A stretch of DNA of 64,000 nt from Collinsella tanakaei (GTDB lineage: Bacteria; Actinomycetota; Coriobacteriia; Coriobacteriales; Coriobacteriaceae): contig NZ_JADYTL010000005.1 in NCBI RefSeq assembly GCF_021531055.1, forward strand, positions 62,001 through 126,000, written 5' to 3'. Within the stretch, counting starts at the first letter, position 1. Each line of letters opens with the position of its first letter. Below, piece after piece: positions 8,701-17,469 of the stretch. Under the pieces are notes generated by a model, which worked only from the letters and a program-made list of their open reading frames with translations, searched no databases and had not been told where the DNA came from. Both the position numbers and the translations under genes were made by a program.

Positions 8701-9528
8701 CTAGATCACGAAAAGGATCACCACCATGAAGATGAAGATGCTTCCGGCGAGTACCCACAGGTGCCAGACGCTATGCATGTAGCGGATCTTCTTCATAAGA
8801 TAGAAGGCGCATCCGATGGTGTAGCACAGCCCACCGACCACGAGCAGCGCCAAAGCCAACGGCTCCAGGGCACCCACGAGTTGCGGAAGACGGAAGACGA
8901 CGAGCCACCCCATGATGAGGTAGATGAGGATGGTGACCCAACGGGGCTGACGCTGGCGGCCGATGATCTCGAACGAGATGCCGGCGAACGTGAGCGCCCA
9001 GATGACGACGAACATGACGATGCCGCCGTAGGGCTCGAGCGTGATGAGCAGAAACGGGGTATACGACCCGGCGATGAGCAGGTAGATGCAGCTGTGGTCG
9101 ATGGTGCGGAAGATCCGCTTGGCGGCCGGCACCTGGATGGCGTGGTAGAGCGTGGACGCCAGGTACTCCAGGATGATGGAGACGCCGAACACGATGGCGC
9201 TCGCCATGTGCGCGGGCGCGGCGCCGTCCATGGCGGCCTTGACGATCAGCAGGACGAGTCCGGCGATGCCGAGCAGCACGCCGATGCCGTGCGTGATGGA
9301 ATTTGCGATCTCCTCGCCCACCGTGTAGTGCGGAGGCTCCTTACGGCGATCGTTCACACGCTCCGGACGGGGGAATTTGGGGCACGATTTGCGACGCTTG
9401 GGGCACGTCGCGCACACGTCGACACCCGTCGGCGCAGGGAGGGATTCGTCAGATTGGGGCACCGGGGCGGCCTGAGCGTCCGGCCCCGTGGTACTTCGCG
9501 ATGTGGAACTGTCGCCTGATGCGGACAT
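8701..9528 (-). CDS. hemolysin III (PAQR/YqfA) family membrane protein
   Basis: 275 residues. The C-terminal 210 residues form seven hydrophobic segments with the family landmarks: NSITHGIG, STLYHAIQ, DHSCIYLLIAGSYTPF and HSVWHLWVLAG. The three His and the Asp/Ser that bind zinc in PAQR proteins are present. The first 65 residues are an extra cytosolic extension with a C-x2-C-x6-C cluster (CATCPKRRKSC) not usual for the family; it could bind metal. Function of bacterial members is unclear. GGAGG lies 13 bases before the ATG, a long spacing. Confidence 0.8.
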   Translation of the reverse strand: MSASGDSSTSRSTTGPDAQAAPVPQSDESLPAPTGVDVCATCPKRRKSCPKFPRPERVNDRRKEPPHYTVGEEIANSITHGIGVLLGIAGLVLLIVKAAMDGAAPAHMASAIVFGVSIILEYLASTLYHAIQVPAAKRIFRTIDHSCIYLLIAGSYTPFLLITLEPYGGIVMFVVIWALTFAGISFEIIGRQRQPRWVTILIYLIMGWLVVFRLPQLVGALEPLALALLVVGGLCYTIGCAFYLMKKIRYMHSVWHLWVLAGSIFIFMVVILFVI

Positions 9529-9590
9529 GTTGCTGAGCGATCCTCCAAATATAGACTGCTCAAAATCATAGCAGAATCGCCCAGCCCAGA

Positions 9591-9686
9591 GGCCGACAAG
9601 ATGGTGCCAGGTACAAACTTGTCGCGGGCGGGATGCTCACGCGGCAAGTTTCTGACAAGTTTGTACCTGGCACCATCTTGTCGGCC
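9591..9686. repeat. family B inverted repeat, copy 1
   Basis: Two near-perfect 33-base arms (9591-9623 and 9654-9686) around a 30-base centre. Each arm itself begins GACAAG and ends CTTGTC, with core TGGTGCCAGGTACAAAC. The same unit recurs at five other loci in the window. It sits between the start of the hemolysin III gene and the stop of the DUF362 gene. Confidence 0.85.
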
Positions 9687-9694
9687 CGCCCGGC

Positions 9695-10891
9695 TTACTT
9701 CATGGTGATGAGCTCGTAGCGGCTCGTACCCAGCCCGATCTTCTCGGCATGCTCGATCATCGAGCGCCAGTTGGTGTCCGGGTGCGTCATGTTGAAGTGG
9801 TCGTGCTCGCAGCGCTCGGGGATGCCGCCCTCGGCCTCGAGCTTATCGCGCATGTCGGTGAGCTCGGTGTTGGGCAGCGCCGGCGCGGCGAGTGCAATGT
9901 CGATCGCAGCCTGGTCGATGGCGACCGGGTCGAAGCTCGCGAACATGCCCAGGTCGGGCACGATGGGCGTATCGTTCTCGGGGTGACAGTCGCAATTGGG
10001 CGAGATGTCCATGGCGATGGAGATGTGGAAGTTGGGACGGTCCTGCACCACGGCCTGCGTGTACTCGGCGATCTTGCAGTTGAGCTCGTCGACGGCCGAA
10101 TCATGTCCCGGGACGATGGCGTCCTGGTTGCAGGCGCCGATGCAGCGGCCGCAGCCCACGCAGCGGTCGTGATCGATGTGCGCGACCGGTACGGTCACGG
10201 TCTTGCCGCTCGCAAGTTCGCGCTCGCGCGTCTCCTCGAAGCTGATCGCGCCGTGCGCGCAGATGCGCTCGCAGGCATGGCAGCCGATGCAAGACTCGGT
10301 GTGAACGCTCGGCTTGCCGGCCGCGTGCTGCTCCATCTTGCCGGCGCGGCTACCGCCGCCCATGCCCAGATTCTTCATGGCACCGCCGAATCCGGCCTGC
10401 TCATGACCCTTGAAGTGCGTGAGCGAGATGACGATATCGGCGTCCATGAGGGCGTGGCCGATCTTTGCCTCCTTCACGTACTCGCCGTTCTTGACCGGCA
10501 CGAGCGTCTCGTCGGTGCCCTTGAGACCGTCGGCGATGATCACATGGCAGCCGGTCGCGTACGGTGTGAAGCCGTTTTGGTAGGCGCAGTCGATGTGCTC
10601 GAGCGCGTTTTTGCGGCTGCCGACGTAGAGCGTGTTGCAGTCGGTGAGGAAGGGCTTACCGCCCAGCTCCTTGACCACATCGACGACGGCGCGCGCGTAG
10701 TTGGGGCGCAAAAAGCTCAGGTTGCCCAGCTCGCCGAAGTGGATCTTGATGGCGACGAACTTGTTCTCGAAGTCGATCTGGTCGATTCCGGCCTTCTTGA
10801 TCAGGCGCTTGAGCTTGTCGAGCTGGCTTTCGCGGCCGTGGCTGCGAAGGTCGCAGAAGTAAACCTTAGCGGGCACGGTGTTCTCGGACAT
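9695..10891 (-). CDS. DUF362 / double 4Fe-4S ferredoxin protein
   Basis: 398 residues from MSENTVPAKVYFCD; GAGGGG lies seven bases before this ATG, so the upstream in-frame start is rejected. The DUF362 domain spans residues 1-200 and 290-390 and is interrupted by a bacterial-type ferredoxin insert with two CxxCxxCxxxC motifs (CIGCHACERIC and CVGCGRCIGAC). These proteins occur in strict anaerobes and are presumed to carry electrons; the actual reaction is unknown. A family B repeat follows the stop codon. Confidence 0.85.
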   Translation of the reverse strand: MSENTVPAKVYFCDLRSHGRESQLDKLKRLIKKAGIDQIDFENKFVAIKIHFGELGNLSFLRPNYARAVVDVVKELGGKPFLTDCNTLYVGSRKNALEHIDCAYQNGFTPYATGCHVIIADGLKGTDETLVPVKNGEYVKEAKIGHALMDADIVISLTHFKGHEQAGFGGAMKNLGMGGGSRAGKMEQHAAGKPSVHTESCIGCHACERICAHGAISFEETRERELASGKTVTVPVAHIDHDRCVGCGRCIGACNQDAIVPGHDSAVDELNCKIAEYTQAVVQDRPNFHISIAMDISPNCDCHPENDTPIVPDLGMFASFDPVAIDQAAIDIALAAPALPNTELTDMRDKLEAEGGIPERCEHDHFNMTHPDTNWRSMIEHAEKIGLGTSRYELITMK

Positions 10892-10941
10892 GGCATATCC
10901 CCTCTCTGTCATATTCCATGTATCGATTGTACGCCGGTCAA

Positions 10942-10976
10942 ATGGGTTGGACGGGACACGTCCCCGACTGACCCAT
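10942..10976. repeat. family D short inverted repeat, copy 1
   Basis: ATGGGTT at one end and ACCCAT at the other flank a GGGACACGTCCCC palindrome. The motif recurs near 46.9 kb and 52.3 kb. It lies between the murE stop and the start of the DUF362 gene. Confidence 0.6.
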
Positions 10977-10984
10977 CCGGCCGC

Positions 10985-12511
10985 CTACAGCGTGCCGGCC
11001 TCGAACGCGGCGAGCGCCTCCTGCAGCACCGGACCGTCGGCGCGGCAGGGCACCGAACCGTTCTTGCGCAGCATACGGGTCTCGTGGCCCTTACCGGTCA
11101 CGATGACCACCGACGGACGCGTCGTCTCGCGCACGCAGGTGCGGATCGCCTCCTCGCGGTCGAGGACGATCTGCCAGTTGCCGTTACCCTGCTCCTCCAC
11201 GCGCTTGGCGATCGTCGCGCAGATGTCCGCCGGGTCCTCGGGGCCAGGATCGTCCTCGGTGATCACGATGCGGTCGGCGTACGCGCCGGCGGCGATGCCC
11301 ATGGTGTCGCGGCGATCGACACCCTTGCCGCCCGTCGCGCCGAACACGACGGCGAGCTCGCGATCGGGATAGTTCTCGCGCAGGTCGCGCAGCATGGTCT
11401 CCAAGCTCATGCCGTTATGGGCGAAGTCGACGACGCCGACGATGCGGCCGCTCTCGGTGGGATAGAGCTCCATGCGGCCGGGAACGCGTAGATGCTCGAA
11501 TCCGTGGACGATGGCATCGCGCTCGATGCCCAGCGCCTCGGCGACGGCGATCGCGCCCAGCGCGTTGGAGATGTTGAACTTGACCGGCGTGGCCACGAGC
11601 ACGTCATCGGTGAAGCGCGGGGTGCGCACGCGCGCGACGATGCCGCGGTCGGTATGGGTGAGCTGCTCGGCGAACACGTCGGCGCGCTCGTCCGCGAGCG
11701 AATAGGTCACCACGCGCTCGCAGGCGCGGGCCGCATCGAGCACGCGCTCGACATGGTCCATGTCGAGGTTCACCACCGCCGCATGGCTCTGCGCGAACAG
11801 CTTCAACTTGCTGCTGAAGTAATCCTCGAAGGTGGGGTGCTCGATCGGGGAGATGTGATCCTCGCCGATGTTGGTGAAGGCGCCGACCGCGAACTCGACG
11901 CAGGCGGTGCGGTCGTACTTGAGCGCCTGGCTCGACGCCTCCATCACTACATGCTCGATACCGCTGTTCGCGGCGTTGGCGAGCTGACGCTCGAGCTGGA
12001 ACGACTCGGGCGTGGTGAGCTTGGAGATGCCGGCATCGACGCCATCGTCGAACTCGATGCTCGAGAACAGGCCCGCGGTGTGGCACCCGACCAAACGCGC
12101 ACGCTCGTCCAGCACGCTTTTCAGGTAATACGCGCTCGTCGTCTTACCCTTCGTGCCCGTGAAGGCGCATACCCGCACGCGCCCCGACGGATGGTCGTAG
12201 GCGGTATCGGCGAGCACCGCGAGCGTGCGACGTATATCGTCCACGAGCAGGCAGGGAACATCGACGCCGTAATCGGTCTCGGAAACATACGCGACCGCAC
12301 CCGCCCCGATGGCGCCCACCAGGTACTCGCGCTTGAACGCGGCGCCCTTGCAGACGAACAGCGTCCCGGGAACGGCCGCGCGCGAATCGTCCGTCGCGAA
12401 GTCGATCCGGATCTCGCCCGTATCCTGCGGCGCGCACCGAAGCACGCCGGCTCGATCGAGCACCTCGATATAGTGCGCGAGCGGATAGGTTGTCTGGGTT
12501 GCCTGCGGCAT
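10985..12511 (-). CDS. murE: MurE, UDP-MurNAc-tripeptide synthetase
   Basis: 508 residues from MPQATQTTYPLAHYIEVLDR; AAGGAGGG precedes this ATG, so the 67-residue upstream extension is rejected. MurE adds the third residue of the peptidoglycan stem peptide to UDP-MurNAc-L-Ala-D-Glu using ATP. Visible motifs are the Mur ATP loop TGTKGKTTSAYYL, the substrate segment KLTTPESFQLERQL, MEASSQAL, and the C-terminal domain GATGGKGVDRRDTMG. The specificity loop reads TEDDPGPEDP; the DNPR signature of meso-DAP-adding enzymes is absent, so L-Lys or L-Ornithine is the likelier substrate. It stands alone, away from any mur cluster in the window. Confidence 0.9.
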   Translation of the reverse strand: MPQATQTTYPLAHYIEVLDRAGVLRCAPQDTGEIRIDFATDDSRAAVPGTLFVCKGAAFKREYLVGAIGAGAVAYVSETDYGVDVPCLLVDDIRRTLAVLADTAYDHPSGRVRVCAFTGTKGKTTSAYYLKSVLDERARLVGCHTAGLFSSIEFDDGVDAGISKLTTPESFQLERQLANAANSGIEHVVMEASSQALKYDRTACVEFAVGAFTNIGEDHISPIEHPTFEDYFSSKLKLFAQSHAAVVNLDMDHVERVLDAARACERVVTYSLADERADVFAEQLTHTDRGIVARVRTPRFTDDVLVATPVKFNISNALGAIAVAEALGIERDAIVHGFEHLRVPGRMELYPTESGRIVGVVDFAHNGMSLETMLRDLRENYPDRELAVVFGATGGKGVDRRDTMGIAAGAYADRIVITEDDPGPEDPADICATIAKRVEEQGNGNWQIVLDREEAIRTCVRETTRPSVVIVTGKGHETRMLRKNGSVPCRADGPVLQEALAAFEAGTL

Positions 12512-12728
12512 GAAAGCCCTCCTTGATCGACGCGTACGGCGCGGATGGCGATCGGTCTCGAACATTCGCTCGTGGACATTATGCGCATCGACTCGATGCA
12601 AGCAGCGCAAACGGTGCAAGAACATGAAAAATGGGCAGGATACGCCGCTTTCCGGAATACCGCCGCCCGTCCGCGATGCCCCACAGAGGGCCAACCGACC
12701 TGGCAACGACACTTCACGGGCAACGATC

Positions 12729-12858
12729 GCGTTTACGGTTCGGTTTTGCGAGCACCTGCCGAGTAGACCCGGAAGTCGATACCCTCGCTACCTGCTATTT
12801 TATTGCGTGTCGATGCTCGTCTACTTGTACATCCCACGCATAACCGAACCGTAAACGC
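12729..12858. repeat. family A MITE-like element, copy 1
   Basis: 130 bp with 22-base terminal inverted repeats matching at 21 positions (left GCGTTTACGGTTCGGTT, right its reverse complement). Inside are GTAGAC, CTACCTGCT and GTCTACTTG motifs shared with copies 2 and 3. It occupies the middle of the 500-base divergent gap between murE and the solute-binding-protein/permease gene. The rest of that gap shows no gene. Confidence 0.8.
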
Positions 12859-13011
12859 AAATCGCCGCTTTCGAGGCGCAGCGACCGTCACCTGCACCTC
12901 GAAAGCGCCTTTCCCCTGTTGCGACTCGGCGCAGACCTTATGCAAAAGACGCCCTCGCGCGCGAGCGTGTTATTCTTCTTGTACCGTATGTCGCCGGACG
13001 AAGGGCTTTCC

Positions 13012-15042
13012 ATGCCTTATCTATACCAGGCCCTGCAACCTCGCCATCGAATCGCGCGTCTGCTCGGCGCAGCGATCCTGCTCGTCGCCTGCCTGCTCGG
13101 CGGGTGCTCCTCCTCGGATGCCTCGACCCATGAGTTCGAGCTCGTCGAGAACGGCAAACTCACCGTGGCCAGCGACCTTGCCACACCGCCGTTCGAGTAC
13201 ACCGACGACGCAGGCAACCCGCAGGGGTTCACCTACGACCTCATGGGCATGATCGCCGAGGAGCTCGGCCTCGAGCTCAACTACCTGCCCGCGCAGAAAT
13301 TCGACAGCATCATCCCGATGACCAAGCAGGCCGTCAAAACCGATGTCGGCGCCTGCAACATCACCATCAACGACGAGCGCCTGGAAGAGGTCGATTTCAC
13401 CGATCCCTATATGGATTCGAACCAGGGCATCGCCACCGTCAAAGACGGCGGATACGACACCGTCGAGTCGCTCAACGCCGCAGGTGTCCGCATCGCCGTG
13501 CAGGCAGGCACGACATCCGAGGAATGGGCGATCGAACATCTGCCGAACGCCCAGACGGTGAATTTCGACGACTGGACCGCCGCGTTCACCGCGGTCATGA
13601 GCGGCCAGTGCCAGGGCGTGGTCTGCGACCTGCCCGTCGAGCAGTGGATGGTCTCGAACTCCTTCACCAGCATGCAGATCATCGAGGAGGTTCCCACCGG
13701 CGAGCAGTTCGGCATCGCCGTGAGCAAGGACAATCCCGAGCTGACCGAAGCCATCAACGCGGCGCTGGCCGATATCCGCGCCGACGGGCGCTACGACAAG
13801 CTGTACGAGGAGTGGTTCGGCGTGGCGCCGAGCAGCTCGAGCAGCACCGAGCAAGATGACGGATCCGAGACGGCGAAGATCCCCGACGCGCTCACCGTCA
13901 CCAAGGCGAGCGCCCAGTCCAACGAGGACGGCGGCACGGCAGTGCTCGGCGGCATCGCGACGCGCCTGACCTGGGAGGCCACGGTCGGCGCCGACGCCGA
14001 GGTATCGCAGCTGACGCTCACCCTGCCCGAGGGCGGCTCCTTCGAGGACTCCGGCGCCACGGTGTACGCCGTGGAGGACCTGACCCGTACCGAGCTCGCC
14101 TGCACCTCGCATATCGACGACTCCGCCCTCGTCATCGACTTCGATAAGGCCGTCGCCGCCGGCACGCAGCTGACCGTCGAGGTCGAGGGCGTGCTGTTCC
14201 CCAGCACCGCCGGCGCCTATGCGGTGGGCGGTACGTACACCTCCGCCGACGGCGAGGTGCGCGACCTGCCCGACAGTCCCACCATCGCGGTGAGCGAGAG
14301 CACGGCCGTCCAGTCCATCGTGAGCTGGCTCGACGATCAGGCGTGGGTGCAGGCGTGGAACGCGAACCCGTTTTTGGGAATGTTCCTGCGCCCGCAGTAC
14401 ATCGTGACCTCGATCGCATCGCTTTCCCAGGGATGGGGCGCCGCCCTGCTCGTCACGGCGATCGGCTTCCCGCTCGCCGTGCCGCTCGCGCTGCTGATCA
14501 CCTTCATGAAGATCAGCCGTTACAAGCCGCTGCGCGCCATCGCCATCACCTACATCAACGTGCTGCGCGGCACGCCGCTGTTCCTGCAGATCTACATCGC
14601 GTTCTTCGGCTTCCCCATGCTGGGGCTGAACCTGCCCAACCTGCCGCTCGGCATCGGCGTGCTCGCCATCAACTGCTCGGCGTACCTCGCCGAGATCTTC
14701 CGTGCGGGCATCCAGTCCATCCCGCGCGGACAGTTCGAGGCCGCCCGGTCGCAGGGCTTCGGTTTCATGAGCACCATGTGGCTCATCATCCTGCCGCAGA
14801 CGTTCCGCCGCGTGATCCCCACCATGACCAGCGAACTCGTCATGCTCTACAAGGACACCTCCCTGCTGTCGAGCGTGGGCGTCATGGAGCTCATGATGTT
14901 CTCCAAGAACCTCACCGCGGTAACCGGCAACATCACGCCCTACATCGTGGCCGCCCTGTACTACCTGGTCGTGACCATCCCGCTGATCCACGTGATCACC
15001 AACGTCGAGAAGAAGATGGCGGCGGGCGAGGGTCGCCGCTAG
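13012..15042 (+). CDS. fused solute-binding protein and permease of a polar amino-acid ABC transporter
   Basis: 676 residues; AAGGG lies six bases before the ATG. It begins with a lipoprotein signal (hydrophobic stretch 15-29, lipobox LGGC with C32). Residues 40-275 are a family 3 solute-binding domain (LTVASDLATPPFEYTDDAG). A linker of about 150 residues (290-440) looks beta-rich and extracellular (LTLTLPEGGSFEDSGATVYAV). From about 470 a HisM/GlnP-type permease follows, with a clear EAA loop (EAARSQGFGFMSTMWLIILP). The fusion layout is known in Gram-positives. Normally a GlnQ-type ATPase gene sits beside it, but here a terminator follows and the next genes run the other way, so the ATPase must be elsewhere. 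Confidence 0.9.
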   Translation: MPYLYQALQPRHRIARLLGAAILLVACLLGGCSSSDASTHEFELVENGKLTVASDLATPPFEYTDDAGNPQGFTYDLMGMIAEELGLELNYLPAQKFDSIIPMTKQAVKTDVGACNITINDERLEEVDFTDPYMDSNQGIATVKDGGYDTVESLNAAGVRIAVQAGTTSEEWAIEHLPNAQTVNFDDWTAAFTAVMSGQCQGVVCDLPVEQWMVSNSFTSMQIIEEVPTGEQFGIAVSKDNPELTEAINAALADIRADGRYDKLYEEWFGVAPSSSSSTEQDDGSETAKIPDALTVTKASAQSNEDGGTAVLGGIATRLTWEATVGADAEVSQLTLTLPEGGSFEDSGATVYAVEDLTRTELACTSHIDDSALVIDFDKAVAAGTQLTVEVEGVLFPSTAGAYAVGGTYTSADGEVRDLPDSPTIAVSESTAVQSIVSWLDDQAWVQAWNANPFLGMFLRPQYIVTSIASLSQGWGAALLVTAIGFPLAVPLALLITFMKISRYKPLRAIAITYINVLRGTPLFLQIYIAFFGFPMLGLNLPNLPLGIGVLAINCSAYLAEIFRAGIQSIPRGQFEAARSQGFGFMSTMWLIILPQTFRRVIPTMTSELVMLYKDTSLLSSVGVMELMMFSKNLTAVTGNITPYIVAALYYLVVTIPLIHVITNVEKKMAAGEGRR

Positions 15043-15090
15043 TCCGGGGAATCCGGAGCACGGCAGCCCGCCTGCCCCCACGTTCACACG

Positions 15091-15127
15091 AAAGCGCCCG
15101 TCGACCTGCGCGGTCGGCGGGCGCTTT
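15091..15127 (+). terminator. bidirectional terminator
   Basis: AAAGCGCCCGTCGACC (15091-15106) pairs with GGTCGGCGGGCGCTTT (15112-15127). A- and T-rich ends on both sides fit termination of the permease gene on plus and of the hydrogenase operon on minus. Confidence 0.75.
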
Positions 15128-15160
15128 ATCGTAGAGCGACCTTTGCGCGTGCCTACGGTC

Positions 15161-15661
15161 CTACTCGGACGTCTCCGCCTCGGCGGCGGCCTTGGCGGCC
15201 TTCTTGGCAGCCGCGGCCTTGCGGGCAGCCTCGACACGGGCCTGCTGCTCGGGCGTCAGCTCGCGCTTGGGCTTGGCGGCGGCACCGGCGGCCTTGGCGG
15301 CGGGTTTGGCCGGCATGTCCTTATGCTCGGTCACCGTATGGAGCTCCGTGGTGGGCTCGGTGTTGTACACGTCCATGCTGAGGCAGTGCTTGGGACAGTC
15401 GTTCACGCACGAGGAACACTGGATGCAGCGGTACGGGTCGATCGTCCAGTCGCCGGCCTTGCGGTCGACGGTGATCGCATCGGCCGGGCACACGCGGGCG
15501 CACATGCCGCACATGATGCAGTTCTCGACGTCGTTCACCACGTGCCCGCGCATATGCGGGAACAGTCCGGGGATGTCGCGCTTCTCGTACGGGTAGCGCA
15601 CCGTCGCGGGCTTCTTGAACAGCGACCCGAACGTCATCTTGGCAAGATTGAAAGATCCCAT
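15161..15661 (-). CDS. Ech-type hydrogenase ferredoxin subunit (EchF/NuoI-like)
   Basis: 166 residues, last gene of the hydrogenase operon. Two 4Fe-4S motifs are visible (CIMCGMCARVCP about 48-59; CIQCSSCVNDCP about 79-90), as in EchF, HyfH and NuoI. These pass electrons from reduced ferredoxin to the small subunit. The last 48 residues are an Ala/Lys-rich helical tail (AKAAGAAAKPKRELTPEQQA), which the family lacks; the EchD-like subunit carries a similar, longer tail. The gap to the large-subunit stop is seven bases. Confidence 0.9.
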   Translation of the reverse strand: MGSFNLAKMTFGSLFKKPATVRYPYEKRDIPGLFPHMRGHVVNDVENCIMCGMCARVCPADAITVDRKAGDWTIDPYRCIQCSSCVNDCPKHCLSMDVYNTEPTTELHTVTEHKDMPAKPAAKAAGAAAKPKRELTPEQQARVEAARKAAAAKKAAKAAAEAETSE

Positions 15662-15668
15662 CCGGCAC

Positions 15669-16763
15669 CTACCTTTCCGTGCAGCTGATGCACGGGTCGA
15701 TCGTCAGGATGATCATGGGCACGTCGGCCAGGTCCACACCCTGCAGCGCGCGCACCATGCCGGCGAGGTTCTGCGAGGTCGGGGTGCGCAGACGGAAGCG
15801 GTCGAGGAACTTGGTGCCGTTGCCGCGCACGTAGTAGAACGCCTCACCGCGGGGCTGCTCGATGAGCACATGCGCGCGGCTGTTCTCGGGAGGGAGCACC
15901 TTGGGACCCGGCTTGCCGCCGATGCCGTCGTGCGGGATCTTGGCGACGAGCTCCTTGATGATATCGATGGCCTGGTATACCTCCTCGCAGCGCACCTTGC
16001 AGCGAGCGTAGCAATCGCCCTCGGTGGCGATGATCGGCTGGAAGTGCTCCAGATCGCCGTAGGCGCCGAAGCCCGTCGAGCGCATGTCGTGCTCGATACC
16101 CGAACCCTTGGCGAACGGGCCGACCATCGACAGCTCGAGCGCGTCCTCGAACGAGATGTAGCCCACGCCGCACAGACGGCTGCGCACGGAGCTGTCGTTC
16201 AGCATGGTGTCGACGATAATCTTGTACTCACGGCGCAGACCGTCGAGCTCGTCGCACACCTCGCGCAGCATCGCGTCGTCGATGTCGTGCGCCATGCCGC
16301 CCACGATGCAGATCGACAGGATGATGCGACCGCCGCAGGTCTTCTGGAAGATATCCAAGATGGTCTCGCGCAGGCGCCAGCAGTGGTTGAACAAGCTCTC
16401 GAAGCCGAAGCCGTCGGCGAGCAGCCCCAGCCACAGCAGGTGCGAATGGATGCGCGAGAGCTCCTCGAGGATGGCACGCAGATAGTCCACGCGGCGCGGG
16501 ACCTCGATGCCGAGCAGCTTCTCGGTCGCGGCGGCGTAGCCATACCCATGACCGAAGCTGCAGATGCCGCAGACGCGCTCGGCGACGTAGACGAACTGGT
16601 TGTAGTCGCGCTTCTGGACGAGCTTCTCCAGACCGCGATGGACGAATCCGATCTGCGGGATGGCCTCGACCACGCGCTCGTCCTCGACCACGAGGTCCAG
16701 GTGCACCGGCTCGGGCAGCACCGGATGCTGCGGACCGAACGGGATGACGGAACGTGTTGCCAT
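15669..16763 (-). CDS. group 4 [NiFe] hydrogenase large subunit (EchE-like)
   Basis: 364 residues holding the catalytic Ni-Fe centre. Both Cys pairs are intact: ERVCGICSF near residues 63-71 and DPCISCTER at the very end. Active hydrogenases need all four Cys, so this is predicted to be a true hydrogenase rather than a NuoD-type subunit. The protein stops right after the second pair, with no C-terminal peptide for a maturation protease to remove, as in other Ech enzymes. FGHGYGYAAATEKLLGIEVP and EELSRIHSHLLWLG match the family. Maturation (hyp) genes are not in the window. Confidence 0.92.
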   Translation of the reverse strand: MATRSVIPFGPQHPVLPEPVHLDLVVEDERVVEAIPQIGFVHRGLEKLVQKRDYNQFVYVAERVCGICSFGHGYGYAAATEKLLGIEVPRRVDYLRAILEELSRIHSHLLWLGLLADGFGFESLFNHCWRLRETILDIFQKTCGGRIILSICIVGGMAHDIDDAMLREVCDELDGLRREYKIIVDTMLNDSSVRSRLCGVGYISFEDALELSMVGPFAKGSGIEHDMRSTGFGAYGDLEHFQPIIATEGDCYARCKVRCEEVYQAIDIIKELVAKIPHDGIGGKPGPKVLPPENSRAHVLIEQPRGEAFYYVRGNGTKFLDRFRLRTPTSQNLAGMVRALQGVDLADVPMIILTIDPCISCTER

Positions 16764-16764
16764 G

Positions 16765-17469
16765 CTACTCCCCTTCCTTGGCGGTATCGGCAGCCGGCGT
16801 CTCGGCGGCGGCGCGGGCGGCGTCCTTGGCCTTCTTGGCCTCGAGCACGGCGCGGACCTTGGCCGCCTTCTCGGGATCCATGTTCGCGAGCTTGGCCTCC
16901 ATCATGGCGGCGCGCTCCTCCTCGCTCGGCTTGGCGGCCTTCGCGGCAGGCGCCATCTCGTTCACCGCGGCGACGGCGGCCGCATCGGCGGCGGCACGGT
17001 CCTCGGTGAGAGCGCGCTCGGCGCTCTTGGCCTCGGCGGCCTCGCGGGCGGCCTTGGCCTCCTTGGCGGCCTTCGCGGCGCGCAGCTTGGCGGCCTTCTC
17101 ACGCTCGGCCTTCATCTCGGGTGTGATGACCGTCATGGGCGAGGTCTCGGCGAGACTGAAGAAGTGCCCGCCGAAGTCGAGCTTCATGTTGATGAAGTTC
17201 ACGCCGAACAGATCGTGGGCCTCGTTCTCGTAAGAGAACGCCGCGAAGTACAGGCCTTGGATCGAGGGTACCTCGGCGCCCTCGGGCACGCTCACGCACA
17301 GGTTGAGCGCGTTGTCGCGCGTCTCGTCGTAGAACGTGTACACCAGATCGATCCCGCTCTCGGGGAACTCGGCGCACAGCTGGACGAAGCGCATGCCCTC
17401 GTGCTTCAGGCTCTGAACGCGCTGGAGCAGCTCGATCAGCGGCACGTCGACGAACTCGGTCGTATACAT
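16765..17469 (-). CDS. Ech-type hydrogenase subunit D (NuoC-like) with long charged tail
   Basis: 234 residues. The first 115 form the NuoC/EchD domain (RFVQLCAEFPESGIDLVYTF; SYENEAHDLFGVNF), which caps the interface with the small subunit. Residues 115-234 are an Ala/Lys/Glu-rich, probably helical extension (EREKAAKLRAAKAAKEAKAA), nearly as long as the domain itself and not found in typical EchD. The EchF-like subunit has a shorter tail of similar make-up. The start codon abuts the stop of the small-subunit gene. Confidence 0.85.
   Translation of the reverse strand: MYTTEFVDVPLIELLQRVQSLKHEGMRFVQLCAEFPESGIDLVYTFYDETRDNALNLCVSVPEGAEVPSIQGLYFAAFSYENEAHDLFGVNFINMKLDFGGHFFSLAETSPMTVITPEMKAEREKAAKLRAAKAAKEAKAAREAAEAKSAERALTEDRAAADAAAVAAVNEMAPAAKAAKPSEEERAAMMEAKLANMDPEKAAKVRAVLEAKKAKDAARAAAETPAADTAKEGE

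Noticed and set aside
13021-15237. 738-codon minus-strand open frame
   Set aside because: Antisense to the SBP-permease gene, whose motifs and lipoprotein signal are clear.
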